DNA of 64,000 nt. Origin: Paenibacillus sp. D2_2 (GTDB lineage Bacteria > Bacillota > Bacilli > Paenibacillales > Paenibacillaceae). Shown here piece after piece: positions 38,941 through 47,834 of the stretch. The notes beneath the pieces are model-generated. The model saw nothing but the letters and a program-made list of their open reading frames with translations, did not search any database and was not told where the DNA came from. The DNA lies in contig NZ_CP133605.1 in NCBI RefSeq assembly GCF_031199965.1, forward strand, positions 2,388,501 to 2,452,500, in the 5' to 3' direction. Both the position numbers and the translations under genes were made by a program. The stretch's first letter is position 1, and each line of letters starts with the position of its first letter.

Positions 38941-39930
38941 ATGGCAAATCATTTGCTCGATATTGAACATTTAAGCACTTATTTCTATACAGAGGAAGGC
39001 ACTGTGAAGGCGGTTGATGATGTCAGCCTGCAAGTACGTAAGGGAGAGACAGTCTGTATCGTTGGTGAGTCTGGCTGTGGTAAGAGTATTACCGCGATGT
39101 CGGTTATGGGTCTGATTCAAGGTCCGAACGGGAAGGTTGTGGGTGGCAAGATCGATCTGGATGGAACGGATTTGCTCCAATTGGACAAGAACGAGCGTCG
39201 GGTTATTCGTGGCAAAGAGATCGGGATGATCTTCCAGGAGCCAATGTCCTCGCTGAACCCTGTGCTGACAATTGGACAGCAAATCATGGAGCCGCTAATC
39301 GAACATCTGCGGATGAGCAAGAAAGAGGCTCGTAAGCGGGCGATCGAATTGATCGAGCAGGTGGGCATTTCGCGTGCTGAACAGATTGCGGACTCTTATC
39401 CGCATGAGCTTAGCGGCGGGATGCTGCAGCGGATTATGATCGCCATCGCGATCTCATGTCAGCCGAAATTATTGATCGCTGATGAGCCGACTACGGCGCT
39501 GGATGTTACGATTCAAGCGCAGATTCTTGACATCCTGCGTAATTTTCGGAAAGAGACGGGCATGTCGATTCTGCTTATTACGCATGATCTGGGCGTTGTT
39601 GCGGAGATGGCCGATTATGTCATCGTTATGTATTCGGGTAAGGTCGTAGAGGAAGGCGAAGTTACCGAATTGTTCGCAAATCCGAAGCATCCGTACACCC
39701 AAGGTTTACTGCGTGCCAAGCCGATTCTGAATCAGCGGCAGGATGAGCTGTATTCGATTCCAGGGCAGGTGCCTAATCCGTTGGAGTTAACAGAATCCTG
39801 CTATTTCCATGATCGCTGTGAGCATTGCATGGAGATTTGTAAAGTCCGCAGACCTGAGCTAAGAGAGCTTGGTACGGAGCAGAAGGTCGCTTGCTGGCTG
39901 TACGAAAAGGAGGCGGCGGTTCATGTCTAA
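38941..39930 (+). CDS. Oligopeptide ABC transporter ATPase, OppD-like
   Basis: 330 aa from ATG 38941 (MANHLLDIEHLSTYFYTEEG); an upstream in-frame GTG directly follows the previous stop and lacks an RBS. Walker A VGESGCGKSIT, Q-loop FQEPMSSLNP, signature LSGGMLQR, Walker B LLIADEPTTALD and switch His in LLITHDLG. The C-terminal oligo_HPY domain has a Cys set (CYFHDRCEHCMEIC) that holds a [4Fe-4S] cluster in related DppD/OppD proteins. Its end overlaps the next gene by eight bases. Confidence 0.92.
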   Translation: MANHLLDIEHLSTYFYTEEGTVKAVDDVSLQVRKGETVCIVGESGCGKSITAMSVMGLIQGPNGKVVGGKIDLDGTDLLQLDKNERRVIRGKEIGMIFQEPMSSLNPVLTIGQQIMEPLIEHLRMSKKEARKRAIELIEQVGISRAEQIADSYPHELSGGMLQRIMIAIAISCQPKLLIADEPTTALDVTIQAQILDILRNFRKETGMSILLITHDLGVVAEMADYVIVMYSGKVVEEGEVTELFANPKHPYTQGLLRAKPILNQRQDELYSIPGQVPNPLELTESCYFHDRCEHCMEICKVRRPELRELGTEQKVACWLYEKEAAVHV

Positions 39931-40887
39931 ACCGTTATTAGAAGTTAATCATCTGAAGAAGTATTTTCCAATTAAATCTGGACTATTGAATCGCACTGTA
40001 GGTCATGTACGTGCAGTTGATGATATTAGTATTGCGATTAATCCGGGAGAGACCTTCGGACTGGTGGGGAATCCGGCAGCGGTAAGAGCACGGTTGGCAA
40101 GAGCATCGTACGTCTGACGGAAAAGACGTCGGGCGACATTATCTTCAAGGGCCAGGACTTATATGACTTATCTCCGCAGGAAATGCGTAAAATTCGCCCG
40201 CAGCTACAGTTAATCTTTCAGGACCCGTACAGCTCGCTGAATCCACGGGTACGTGTCGGCGATGCGATTGGCGAAGCGCTAATCGATCATGGGCTTGTAC
40301 CGGCGGGAGAAGTAAGAGAGCGGGTGGAGGAAGTACTTGCCTCCTGCGGTCTGTCTTCCTATCATATCGACCGCTTTCCACATGAATTTTCTGGAGGTCA
40401 GCGGCAACGGATTGGGATTGCTCGTGCGCTCGTGTTGAATCCGGATCTGATCATTGCTGATGAACCCGTATCGGCACTTGATGTCTCGATACAGGCGCAG
40501 ATTATCAATTTGTTCCGCAAATTGCAGGAGACACGCGGCTTAACTTATTTGTTCATCTCGCATGATCTGAGTGTAGTAGAGCATCTGTGCACCCGTATCG
40601 GCGTGATGTACCTTGGTACGATGATGGAGACAGCACCTCGTGACGAGTTGTTCAAGAACCCGCTGCACCCATACACGAAGGCGTTACTGTCAGCAGTACC
40701 TATTCCGATTCCGAAGTTGAAGCGGGAGAGGATCGTACTGAAAGGTGACATTCCGAGTCCGGCAAATCCACCATCCGGCTGTAAATTTCATACTCGTTGC
40801 CCGTTCGCCGTAGAACGCTGCAAATCCGAGGTTCCGGAATTTCGCAATGTTGGCAGCGAGCATCATGTAGCCTGCCATTTGGTGTAA
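39923..40887 (+). CDS. Oligopeptide ABC transporter ATPase, OppF-like (frame slip in the P-loop)
   Basis: About 321 aa from ATG 39923 (MSKPLLEVNHLKKYFPIKSG). The frame slips at the four-G run 40066-40069, right inside Walker A; one more G turns GLVGNPAAVRARLA into GLVGESGSGKSTVGKSIVRL. Remaining motifs are intact: IFQDPYSSLNPR, FSGGQRQR, LIIADEPVSALD, FISHDLSV, and the C-terminal Cys motif (SGCKFHTRCPFAVERC). Last gene of the operon; a terminator lies at 41057. Confidence 0.92.
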
Positions 40888-41434
40888 GCTTCGGTGGTAC
40901 TGAGTTAGTTCATTGCATGCTAAAATATCGAGATTCTAAGGCGTGTTAGTGGCATGTGAAATGTGGAAGGCTGGAGCTAGAGAAAAGCTTAGTACAAAAG
41001 CTTAATAATGATAGTTAGGTGCAGAAGTTAGAGTAGAAACAAATCCTAACGGAAATGAGGGACGTTATTCGGGCAAAATCCGAATAATGTCTCTTTTTCT
41101 TGTACAATAAAGTCTCCTAGTTCCATTAGAAATTCAAATGGCCTTATTTTACCGAAATAAGGGCTGTGATTTCCGTTATCAGCATAATGAAATTCAGCAA
41201 GTCTATGTGCAGGAATATTAGAATTACCGTGATCGAACTCATCACACTTATCGTAACCACCGCACCTATCAAACGTACCAAGCGGTCAATAATGTCCGGG
41301 TGATCCGGCGAAACATGAGGATGTTCCCGTTTTGTCCGTTTTTGACGCGAAAAAGGGGCGTCTCCAAGTCGAAAATCGACTTGGGAGACAACCCCTTCCT
41401 GTGCCACCATGTGATGCACGGCTAAGGATTACTA
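40888..41434. other. 547-bp gap with two hairpins and no convincing gene
   Basis: Contains the operon terminator at 41057-41100 and a second large hairpin at 41355-41395 (GTCTCCAAGTCG-AAAAT-CGACTTGGGAGAC inside GGGG/CCCC). A minus-strand open frame (41144-41419, 91 codons) could encode a short protein with a C-terminal hydrophobic helix, but its start runs through the hairpin, it has no RBS and I recognise no family. Confidence 0.5.
41057..41100 (+). terminator. Terminator of the oligopeptide operon
   Basis: GAGGGACGTTATTCGG pairs with CCGAATAATGTCTC, followed by TTTTTCTT. Confidence 0.85.
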
Positions 41435-42673
41435 TTAAAATGCCCACGCGCCTTGTTTGAAGATAGGTTCTTCCTGGCCGTCTTCCGTAACTCCGAAGAT
41501 GTCCATCTCGCCGGATCCTACCATGAAGTCCTCATGGGCGAAGCTGGAGTTCAATCCGGCTTCAGTGAGCTCATCCTTGCTCATGGATTTGCCGCCTTCT
41601 AGGTTAAAGGCATAAGCGTTACCGATTGCCAGATGGTTCGAGGCGTTCTCGTCGAATAACGTATTATAGAACAGAATGCCAGATTGGGAAATCGGTGAAC
41701 CATGCGGTACCAGTGCGACTTCGCCAAGATAGTGTGAGCCTTCGTCCAGCTCAATCAGATGCTTCAGAACAGACTCGCCAACCTCAGCACTGCTATCGAT
41801 AATACGGCCGTTCTCAAAAGTTAATTTGAAACGGTCAATGATGTTGCCATTGTAGCTTAGTGGCTTCGTACTGGATACGGTACCGTTAACACCATCTCTC
41901 TGTGGAGCGGTGAATACTTCTTCCGTCGGCATGTTAGCCAGGAAAGTATTACCTTGCGCATTGATGCTCTCGGCAGCAACCCACAGATGTCCTTTAGGCA
42001 ACTCAATTGTCAGGTCCGTTCCTGGTGCAATATAGTGTAATTTCTTGTACTTCTTGCTGTTTAAATAATCGGCTTTCGCTGATAATGTATTGATATGCTC
42101 ACGCCAAGCAGCTACTGGGTCAGGCTGATCCAGACGAACCGTGCGGAAGATTGCTTCCCACAGCGCTTCGACTTGCTCGTTCTGCGGCAAATTCGGGAAT
42201 ACCTTGGCCGCCCAAGCTTGGGAAGGAACAGCAACGATCGACCAGCTGAATTTATCCGACATCTGTAAAGCACGGTATTTGCTCATTGCAGCACCGTAGG
42301 TTTTCTGATGATTCGTAATTCGCGTTGTAGATACGCCGTTAAGAAGGTCCGGGTCAGAGGAGATGACGTGAAGCACAGCAGCGCCGTTCTCAACAAGCTC
42401 AAGCATTTCACCAGCGTACCACTTAGGCTCGTCCAAGAATGATTCTTCAGCAGCCATATCGTAACGAAGGCGAGTGACTGTATCATCGCTCCAGTTCACT
42501 TTGACTGTTCTAGCCCCTGCTTCATAGGCCTGTTTCACGATTACACGTACAAGTTCTGCTGAATCAACCGTAGCATTGACGACCAGAGCTTGTCCCTTCT
42601 GCACATTTACACCGATCTTGACAGCAAGCTCAGCGTATTTTTGCAGTTTCTCTTGAAAATTCTCAATAGCCAT
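41435..42673 (-). CDS. M29-family aminopeptidase (AmpS / aminopeptidase T type)
   Basis: Cytoplasmic metallo-aminopeptidase with two metal ions, 412 aa, the usual length. M29 ligand motifs appear in order: NMPTEEVFTAP (Glu), LGEVALV (Glu), NHLAIGNAYAF (His, Tyr), SSFAHEDFMVG (His) and GSGEMDIFG (Asp). RBS AGGAGTAACT. The neighbouring oligopeptide transporter, transcribed toward it, would supply peptides, so they may cooperate in peptide use. Single gene. Confidence 0.92.
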   Translation of the reverse strand: MAIENFQEKLQKYAELAVKIGVNVQKGQALVVNATVDSAELVRVIVKQAYEAGARTVKVNWSDDTVTRLRYDMAAEESFLDEPKWYAGEMLELVENGAAVLHVISSDPDLLNGVSTTRITNHQKTYGAAMSKYRALQMSDKFSWSIVAVPSQAWAAKVFPNLPQNEQVEALWEAIFRTVRLDQPDPVAAWREHINTLSAKADYLNSKKYKKLHYIAPGTDLTIELPKGHLWVAAESINAQGNTFLANMPTEEVFTAPQRDGVNGTVSSTKPLSYNGNIIDRFKLTFENGRIIDSSAEVGESVLKHLIELDEGSHYLGEVALVPHGSPISQSGILFYNTLFDENASNHLAIGNAYAFNLEGGKSMSKDELTEAGLNSSFAHEDFMVGSGEMDIFGVTEDGQEEPIFKQGAWAF

Positions 42674-42754
42674 AGTTACTCCTCCTATAAAAAAGGGTTA
42701 TTCTATTATCATACTACGAATTACCGTAACTATCCAAGTAAGACAGGAAATTAT

Positions 42755-44107
42755 TTAACCAATGGTAATTTTCCCTTCTGGATAGCGTAAGAGATCCTTT
42801 TGAGGTTTGGGTCTTATCGCATAGGCTAGTGTCAGTGGTCCAATACGTCCAATGAACATGACAAAGCAGAGGATGATTTTGCTAATGTTTGTTAAGTTTG
42901 GCGTTAGGTCGAGGCTGAGGCCCGTAGTCGCAAAGGCCGAGGTTGTCTCGAATAAGAGGGGAAGTAACTCACTGTCCTCCAGTGCTGATAAGACCATGGA
43001 TACGGAAATAACCAGGAACAAGGCCATTAACGTCTGCGTAATCGCACGTAGAATGGACTCTTGTGGTAGTCGCTTCTTGAAGAAGACAATGTCCTGCCTG
43101 CTACGGATCATAGAATATACCGCCCCGATCAGGATGGCAAAGACCGTGACTTTGATTCCGCCGCCGGTGGAACCTGGTGCCGCCCCGATAAACATAAGTA
43201 GTACAAGGAAGAATTGGGTAGAGTGGCTCATGCTGCTAACATCTACAGTACTAACCCCTCCGGACCTGGAACTAATCGAATGGAAGAGGGAGGCTGTTAT
43301 TTGCTGGCCGAGCGGTAAGTCCCCGAGCGTCGCTGGATTGAAGATCTCAATTGAGAAAATAACAAGCGCCCCGACTCCGATTAGGAAGGAAGACATGGTC
43401 AATACAATCTTCGAATGAAGGGATAATTTCTTGCATCTAGGATACTGGAGCAAGTCATGAATGACGATAAAGCCAATACCACCTAGGAAAATAAGCATCA
43501 TAACGACGATATTGATATACAGGTCATTGCGAAAGTTACCGAATCCGCTTGAACTGTAATAGGAGCCGAACAGATCAAATCCAGCGTTGTTAAATACCGA
43601 TATACTGTGGAAGATACCGAAATATATGGCCTTGCTGAGTGGCATCTCTATAGCCCATCTAGCAGCCAATAGAAGGGCCCCAGTTCCTTCAATTGTGATC
43701 GTATAATAGATGACGCGGCGAATCAGTGTCAGCAGGCCATCCATGGAATTGTAATTGATTGCTTCCTGCAGCACGAGGCGATCCTTGAGTGTGATCCTGC
43801 GGTTCAGGGCGAGAGCAATGAGTGTACCGAAGGTCATGAATCCCAGCCCACCAAGCTGTATAAGTAAGAGGATAACAATCTGGCCGAATAACGTAAAATG
43901 GACGCCGGTATCTACGACAGCCAGTCCAGTTACACAGGTCGCCGAGGTAGCTGTGAAGAAAGAATCTATGATATTTAAATGATGCCCGTTAACTGAAGAG
44001 ATGGGCATGTACAGTAGAAAAGCTCCGATGATAATGATCATTCCGAAGCCGTAAGATAAAATCTCCGGAGGTGTCAGAGACCGCGGCTTGTTTTTTTGCT
44101 TTGCCAA
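42755..44107 (-). CDS. K+ uptake channel subunit, TrkH/KtrB family
   Basis: 450 aa membrane protein with four pore repeats. Selectivity-filter regions: SATCVTGLAVVDTG, FNNAGFDLFGSYY, SSRSGGVSTVDV and SAFATTGLSLDLTP, each with the conserved Gly. Length and lack of extra N-terminal helices favour KtrB/KtrD over TrkH. Works with a cytoplasmic KtrA/KtrC ring, whose gene is not in the window. In Firmicutes Ktr channels are shut by c-di-AMP, the same signal read by the riboswitch at 6257. Monocistronic. Confidence 0.92.
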   Translation of the reverse strand: MAKQKNKPRSLTPPEILSYGFGMIIIIGAFLLYMPISSVNGHHLNIIDSFFTATSATCVTGLAVVDTGVHFTLFGQIVILLLIQLGGLGFMTFGTLIALALNRRITLKDRLVLQEAINYNSMDGLLTLIRRVIYYTITIEGTGALLLAARWAIEMPLSKAIYFGIFHSISVFNNAGFDLFGSYYSSSGFGNFRNDLYINIVVMMLIFLGGIGFIVIHDLLQYPRCKKLSLHSKIVLTMSSFLIGVGALVIFSIEIFNPATLGDLPLGQQITASLFHSISSRSGGVSTVDVSSMSHSTQFFLVLLMFIGAAPGSTGGGIKVTVFAILIGAVYSMIRSRQDIVFFKKRLPQESILRAITQTLMALFLVISVSMVLSALEDSELLPLLFETTSAFATTGLSLDLTPNLTNISKIILCFVMFIGRIGPLTLAYAIRPKPQKDLLRYPEGKITIG

Positions 44108-44235
44108 TGTTGTTCACCACCATTATCCGGGATATTGCTATTGATCAAAAAAATGTTACGATATTGCAGTAGGAGGTGCTTCTGCCTCGAATAATGATTA
44201 TAATTAAGAACTACGGGAATATCGCATCCACTTAA

Positions 44236-44452
44236 AGAGGAAGTTCAAATAGTCCACTTTTGATCCCGAAGTAGATCATGAAGCTATTCGACATCGAATC
44301 TTGAATTCAGCCGGGCCTAAGCGGACGCTTACGAAGTTATGTTTCCTCCGGAAACATCTTAGGTGCTCACGTAGGTTGTGCCTACGCTCCGCTCCTCAGT
44401 CCCTAGCTTCATTCAACCTTCTCGGTGCTGAAAACCGGACTTTTTGAAACAC
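44236..44452 (-). repeat. Repeat family 1, copy R6 (extended form, inverted)
   Basis: About 217 bp; reverse orientation to R4 with the same extra hairpin (CCTAAGCGGACGCTTACG and GTTTCCTCCGGAAAC parts). It lies directly upstream of the gene at 44479. CACTTAA flanks both sides (44229 and 44453), a possible target duplication. Confidence 0.85.
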
Positions 44453-44478
44453 ACACTTAAATAAAGGAGCTAAGCAAA

Positions 44479-44751
44479 ATGAATTTAATAATATTGCAAT
44501 CTGAAATGCGTAAAGATGAAGACGGATCCTATGTAGGCAAGACGATTTTTCAGGTCGACTCGCATAAGGCAGATTATGAAATCACGTTCTACAGTAAGAA
44601 AGGTCGAGAATGGGATTACAGTCTGCACTATGCAAAAGAGTCAGGAGCCGAGGAAGAGCTTCTAGCGGTAGATGAACGGATCGAGCAGGATGACGAATGG
44701 TTCGATAGCTTGTTGGATGCAGCATGGAATACATATTCAGAAGAAGAATAG
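44479..44751 (+). CDS. Small acidic protein of unknown function
   Basis: 90 aa, RBS AAAGGAGC, ATG 44479. No signal peptide. The start is strand-like (MNLIILQSEMRKDEDGSYVG then KTIFQVDS), with alternating beta segments and an acidic C-terminus (DERIEQDDEWFDSLLDAAWN, ends SEEE). No Cys. I do not recognise a family. It may be co-transcribed with the AI-2E-type permease 36 bases downstream. Confidence 0.7.
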   Translation: MNLIILQSEMRKDEDGSYVGKTIFQVDSHKADYEITFYSKKGREWDYSLHYAKESGAEEELLAVDERIEQDDEWFDSLLDAAWNTYSEEE

Positions 44752-44787
44752 AGTAATTCTACACATGGATTGAGGTGACAGCCCTTG

Positions 44788-45849
44788 ATGGATAAACCGT
44801 ACTACCGAAGAAGTCTCGGTATTATTATGGCCCTGACGATTATTTATTTATTATCCAAGGTAAGTTTTATTTTTAATCCGCTCGTTACTTTGGTTCAAAT
44901 TTGTATCGTACCGCTGACAATTTCCGCCTTCCTGTATTACCTGCTGCGCCCGATCGTTCATTATCTGGAAGGAAAGCATATGAACCGGGTCTTGTCTATT
45001 CTGCTGATTTATCTCATGTTTGCGGGGGTTATCACTGTCTTTCTCATCGTTGTCTGGCCGCCGTTGCAGAATCAGATTACCGAGTTCATTAACAATGTAC
45101 CGAAGTTAATTACTGGACTACAGAGTCAGATGAATGATATTCGGGAGAATAACTATTTCTCCATGTTTAATGAATCGGATCTATCGATCACGAACAAGTT
45201 GATGGAGTATGCCAATTCAGCGATTCAGTCTGCCACCGGTTACATATCGCATGTGTTTAGTTTCTTGAATGACTTCGTTATTGTAGTGGGTACTGTCCCG
45301 ATTATGCTGTATTACATGTTGAAGGACGATTATCGGGTCAGACCGATGATGGTCAGTGCGCTTCCGGTCCGGTACCGTGAAGACGGAGACCAAGTTTTGC
45401 AGGAAATTGACGGTATGCTTCGAGGTTTTATAGCAGGAAGAATGATCGACGCTGTCGTGCTTACCGTGATGAGCCTCATCGGCTTCTGGATCATTGGACT
45501 TCCTTATCCACTAATGCTCTCATTAGTCATGGGATTATTTAGTTTTATACCTTATTTCGGTATTCTGTTAGGCGCGATTCCTAGTGTCATTGTTGCCTTC
45601 ACAATTTCTCCTAGTATGGTGATGTGGGTTATTATCGTCGTAGTAGTGTCGCATCAAATCGAGGGGAATTTGATTTCACCTTATATTTACGGCAGGACAA
45701 TTAACATTCATCCGTTGACGACGATTATTCTGTTGCTCATTGCCGGAGATTTCGCCGGGATTCTTGGGATGCTGCTGGCCATACCGGTATATATGATGAT
45801 GAAAATAATTGCCTTACGAGCTGTAAAAGTGTATAACAGCCAGAAATGA
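44788..45849 (+). CDS. AI-2E-family transporter-like membrane protein
   Basis: 353 aa from ATG 44788 (a TTG one codon earlier is in frame), RBS TGAGGTGAC. About seven helices in the PerM/YdbI/TqsA layout: N-terminal helix pair, a soluble segment (about 95-150), then LNDFVIVVGTVPIMLYYMLKDDY, the family block GMLRGFIAGRMIDAVVL, GLPYPLMLSLVMGLFSFIPYFG and PYIYGRTINIHPLTTIILLLI. Members are called AI-2E exporters, but many are Na+/H+ antiporter-like or of unknown substrate. No luxS is nearby. Confidence 0.85.
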   Translation: MDKPYYRRSLGIIMALTIIYLLSKVSFIFNPLVTLVQICIVPLTISAFLYYLLRPIVHYLEGKHMNRVLSILLIYLMFAGVITVFLIVVWPPLQNQITEFINNVPKLITGLQSQMNDIRENNYFSMFNESDLSITNKLMEYANSAIQSATGYISHVFSFLNDFVIVVGTVPIMLYYMLKDDYRVRPMMVSALPVRYREDGDQVLQEIDGMLRGFIAGRMIDAVVLTVMSLIGFWIIGLPYPLMLSLVMGLFSFIPYFGILLGAIPSVIVAFTISPSMVMWVIIVVVVSHQIEGNLISPYIYGRTINIHPLTTIILLLIAGDFAGILGMLLAIPVYMMMKIIALRAVKVYNSQK

Positions 45850-45936
45850 TAATCAGGTGTGAGCTTTTTATCATGAAACCGTGATCAAAATCATATCTCC
45901 ATCCCGCATCATAAGAGATGATTAATTAAATAGTGT

Positions 45937-45970
45937 GTGTTCAAAAGAGGACTTTTGAACAAGCTCTAAA
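45937..45970 (+). repeat. Repeat family 1, hairpin-only form S2
   Basis: GTGTTCAAAAGAGGACTTTTGAAC in two arms, then AAGCTCTAAA. Inverted ends without an interior, again just ahead of the next gene. Confidence 0.65.
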
Positions 45971-45999
45971 TAGAATTAATTCTCGGGGGATGATATTTT

Positions 46000-46467
46000 A
46001 TGGCGGTCACCGCTAAAGCTGGGAAGTATTTCTACGCCTGGAGCAAAATTCTCCCTGACGGCTCTTTCTGCCTGTCGGATCAAGCCCTGCAGGAATACTA
46101 TATTACAACAGAATCCAATATTATTCTGATGTCTGGCCGGAATACCCTGAAGGGCTTCAGCGTTCTCTGCAAGGAGAAGATTGCGAATTCTCCGCTTGCC
46201 GCAATATTTAATAATGTGCCACAGGTACAGAATTTTACGATTCCTGCGGGAGAAGCAGTGACTTTTAAGCAACGGCTATTCTGCTGGGCTTATCTGGACA
46301 AGGATCGGTACATTCACCTACCGATGGAGACCTGGAAGCAATTCGGTGTTACTCCAGGAGATCGGTTACTGAGCATGCGGGCCAACCATCTTGGTTTTGA
46401 CAATCTATCGGAGGGGCCGTTTATTGACTTAGCCAAGCAACTCCGTGATGTGGCTGTCTACGAATAG
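46000..46467 (+). CDS. Conserved protein of unknown function (AbrB-like hints)
   Basis: 155 aa, ATG 46000, RBS near CTCGGGGGATG. Two similar halves can be seen: ILPDGSFCLSDQALQEYYIT with IILMSGRN, and DRYIHLPMETWKQFGVTPGD with RLLSMRAN. Each resembles the swapped-hairpin AbrB/SpoVT pattern (strand, LPxxxxxxxGLxxGD, strand), suggesting an internally duplicated fold. The resemblance is by eye only. No membrane segment. Own terminator follows. Confidence 0.65.
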   Translation: MAVTAKAGKYFYAWSKILPDGSFCLSDQALQEYYITTESNIILMSGRNTLKGFSVLCKEKIANSPLAAIFNNVPQVQNFTIPAGEAVTFKQRLFCWAYLDKDRYIHLPMETWKQFGVTPGDRLLSMRANHLGFDNLSEGPFIDLAKQLRDVAVYE

Positions 46468-46508
46468 AAGTTCAGCGATGGAAGCTATATGTGTATAGAT
46501 TCGGTTGA

Positions 46509-46553
46509 AGGAGTACTATCACCTCACGGTTGGGGTGGGAAGTGCTCTTTTTT
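46509..46553 (+). terminator. Terminator
   Basis: GAGTACTATCACCTC pairs with GGGTGGGAAGTGCTC, then TTTTTT. Confidence 0.82.
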
Positions 46554-46655
46554 CTGATCTAAAGACTGGTTAATGTTGAACTAAGCTGCGCATTGTATAA
46601 TAGGAAGGATAGAGAACTGCTGCACGAAAAGACGTTCTGATGAGAGAGGGAGTCG

Positions 46656-47168
46656 TTGCATAAAATGTTTGACCCAACGATATTTGAAAATTTGAAGGTT
46701 GTGCTGGAAGGTGCCGTATATGATCTTGACCTGAGTGGACAGGTTCAGGTGATCGGTCGTCATGACCGTATCGAGTTGTCCACGATGTCACGTTATTATG
46801 CATTACGATTCTGCCTGCCGGAGAAGAAGCAAATTCATGCTGAGCTGCGTTTATGGGCGGATACAGCGGATTTAGCAAGTGAGATTTTGGAGCTGGATAA
46901 TCATAAACCGGGATGCTCGATGCAGCCTATATTCTATATTCCGATTCACGATCCTGAAAGAGAATGCCTGCAGATATCCCGTTTGGTAGAGGAGATATGG
47001 GGCTCTCGCTACCAGCCGATTCTGGAGATCAGGAGCATCTACGGTGATAAGCAAGCTCCGCATCTGCTGAAGCTGACGCTTCAATTTCACCGTAAGTTTG
47101 GTGAGGAGATTGCTGGCGATTTTGCGTCCTTACTGGAGCATATGATGATTTTACTGGATCGATTGTAG
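46656..47168 (+). CDS. Conserved protein of unknown function
   Basis: About 170 aa. The start may be TTG 46656 (MHKMFDP) or ATG 46665; the GAGAGGGAG ahead of it fits either. Soluble alpha/beta protein, no signal peptide, no Cys motif beyond isolated residues. Stretches: PTIFENLKVVLEGAVYDLDL, YYALRFCLPEKKQIHAELRL, PIFYIPIHDPERECLQISRL, LTLQFHRKFGEEIAGDFASL. Family not recognised. Confidence 0.65.
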   Translation: MHKMFDPTIFENLKVVLEGAVYDLDLSGQVQVIGRHDRIELSTMSRYYALRFCLPEKKQIHAELRLWADTADLASEILELDNHKPGCSMQPIFYIPIHDPERECLQISRLVEEIWGSRYQPILEIRSIYGDKQAPHLLKLTLQFHRKFGEEIAGDFASLLEHMMILLDRL

Positions 47169-47211
47169 GAATTATTTAACTTGTATTATTACCGTGTTCT
47201 ATAACAAACTA

Positions 47212-47248
47212 TTGACATTTTCACGTTAGTGTAACTATCATTGTTACA
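47212..47248 (+). promoter_or_regulatory. Promoter and autoregulatory operator of the Rrf2 gene
   Basis: TTGACA (47212-47217) and TATCAT (47236-47241), 18-bp spacer. The 19-bp palindrome TGTAACTATCATTGTTACA (47230-47248) covers the -10 box. Two close relatives lie upstream of 52545. Confidence 0.75.
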
Positions 47249-47275
47249 ATGGATAACGAAAGGGGGAGATACTCT

Positions 47276-47718
47276 ATGACGATCAGTTCAAGATTTGCTG
47301 TGGCTATTCATATATTGTCACTGCTCGAACTGAACAAAGATGGCGTCTCTACTTCAGAATATATTTCCGGTAGTGTCAACACCAATCCAGTCGTTATTCG
47401 CCGTATAATGAGCATGCTTAGCAAAGCAGGACTTGCCAGTGTGCGTCCAGGCGTAGCCGGGCGAAATTGGCTCGCGATATATCGGAGATCACCCTGCTGG
47501 ACGTATACCGTGCCGTACATGTTGTGGAAGAGGATGGTCTGTTCTCTGTACATGATAAGCCGAATCCGGAATGTTCGGTGGGCCGAAATATTCAGTCATC
47601 GATCGAGCCGATATTCGCGACAGCGCAGAAGGCGATGGAAGATAGTCTGGCGAAGGTAACGCTTCAAGATATCGTTGAGGATATCAGTACGAAGGAAGCT
47701 AGCGCCTGTGATTCATAA
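47276..47718 (+). CDS. Rrf2-family transcriptional regulator (frame slip)
   Basis: 147 aa after joining, YwnA-like. ATG 47276 behind AAAGGGGGAG. N-terminal winged helix: SSRFAVAIHILSLLELNKDG, TNPVVIRRIMSMLSKAGLAS. The frame slips at GGG 47459-47461; one more G gives VRPGVAGAKLARDISEITLL and then DVYRAVHVVEEDGLFSVHDK. It has a single Cys in the sensor region (PECSVG) plus a C-terminal Cys, so it lacks the three-Cys iron-sulphur site of IscR/NsrR; sensing would be different. It likely represses itself and the glyoxalase/oxidoreductase pair 5 kb downstream. Confidence 0.87.
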
Positions 47719-47745
47719 ATGAAGTATCAATAACACTCAATATAA

Positions 47746-47778
47746 TAACCGGCGCGGCTTCGGCTACGCCGGTTATTC
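47746..47778 (+). terminator. Hairpin after the Rrf2 gene
   Basis: AATAACCGGCG-CGGCTTCGGCTA-CGCCGGTTATT; strong stem, no T-run beyond TTCC. Confidence 0.6.
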
Positions 47779-47834
47779 CATATGTTGAATTTATACCTCT
47801 CTAGGCCTTCATTGAAGAGAAAGGAGATATAGTG

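Noticed and set aside
41144..41419. Minus-strand 91-codon frame with a C-terminal hydrophobic stretch
   Set aside because: No RBS, its start crosses a perfect hairpin, and no recognisable family; recorded only as part of the intergenic gap.
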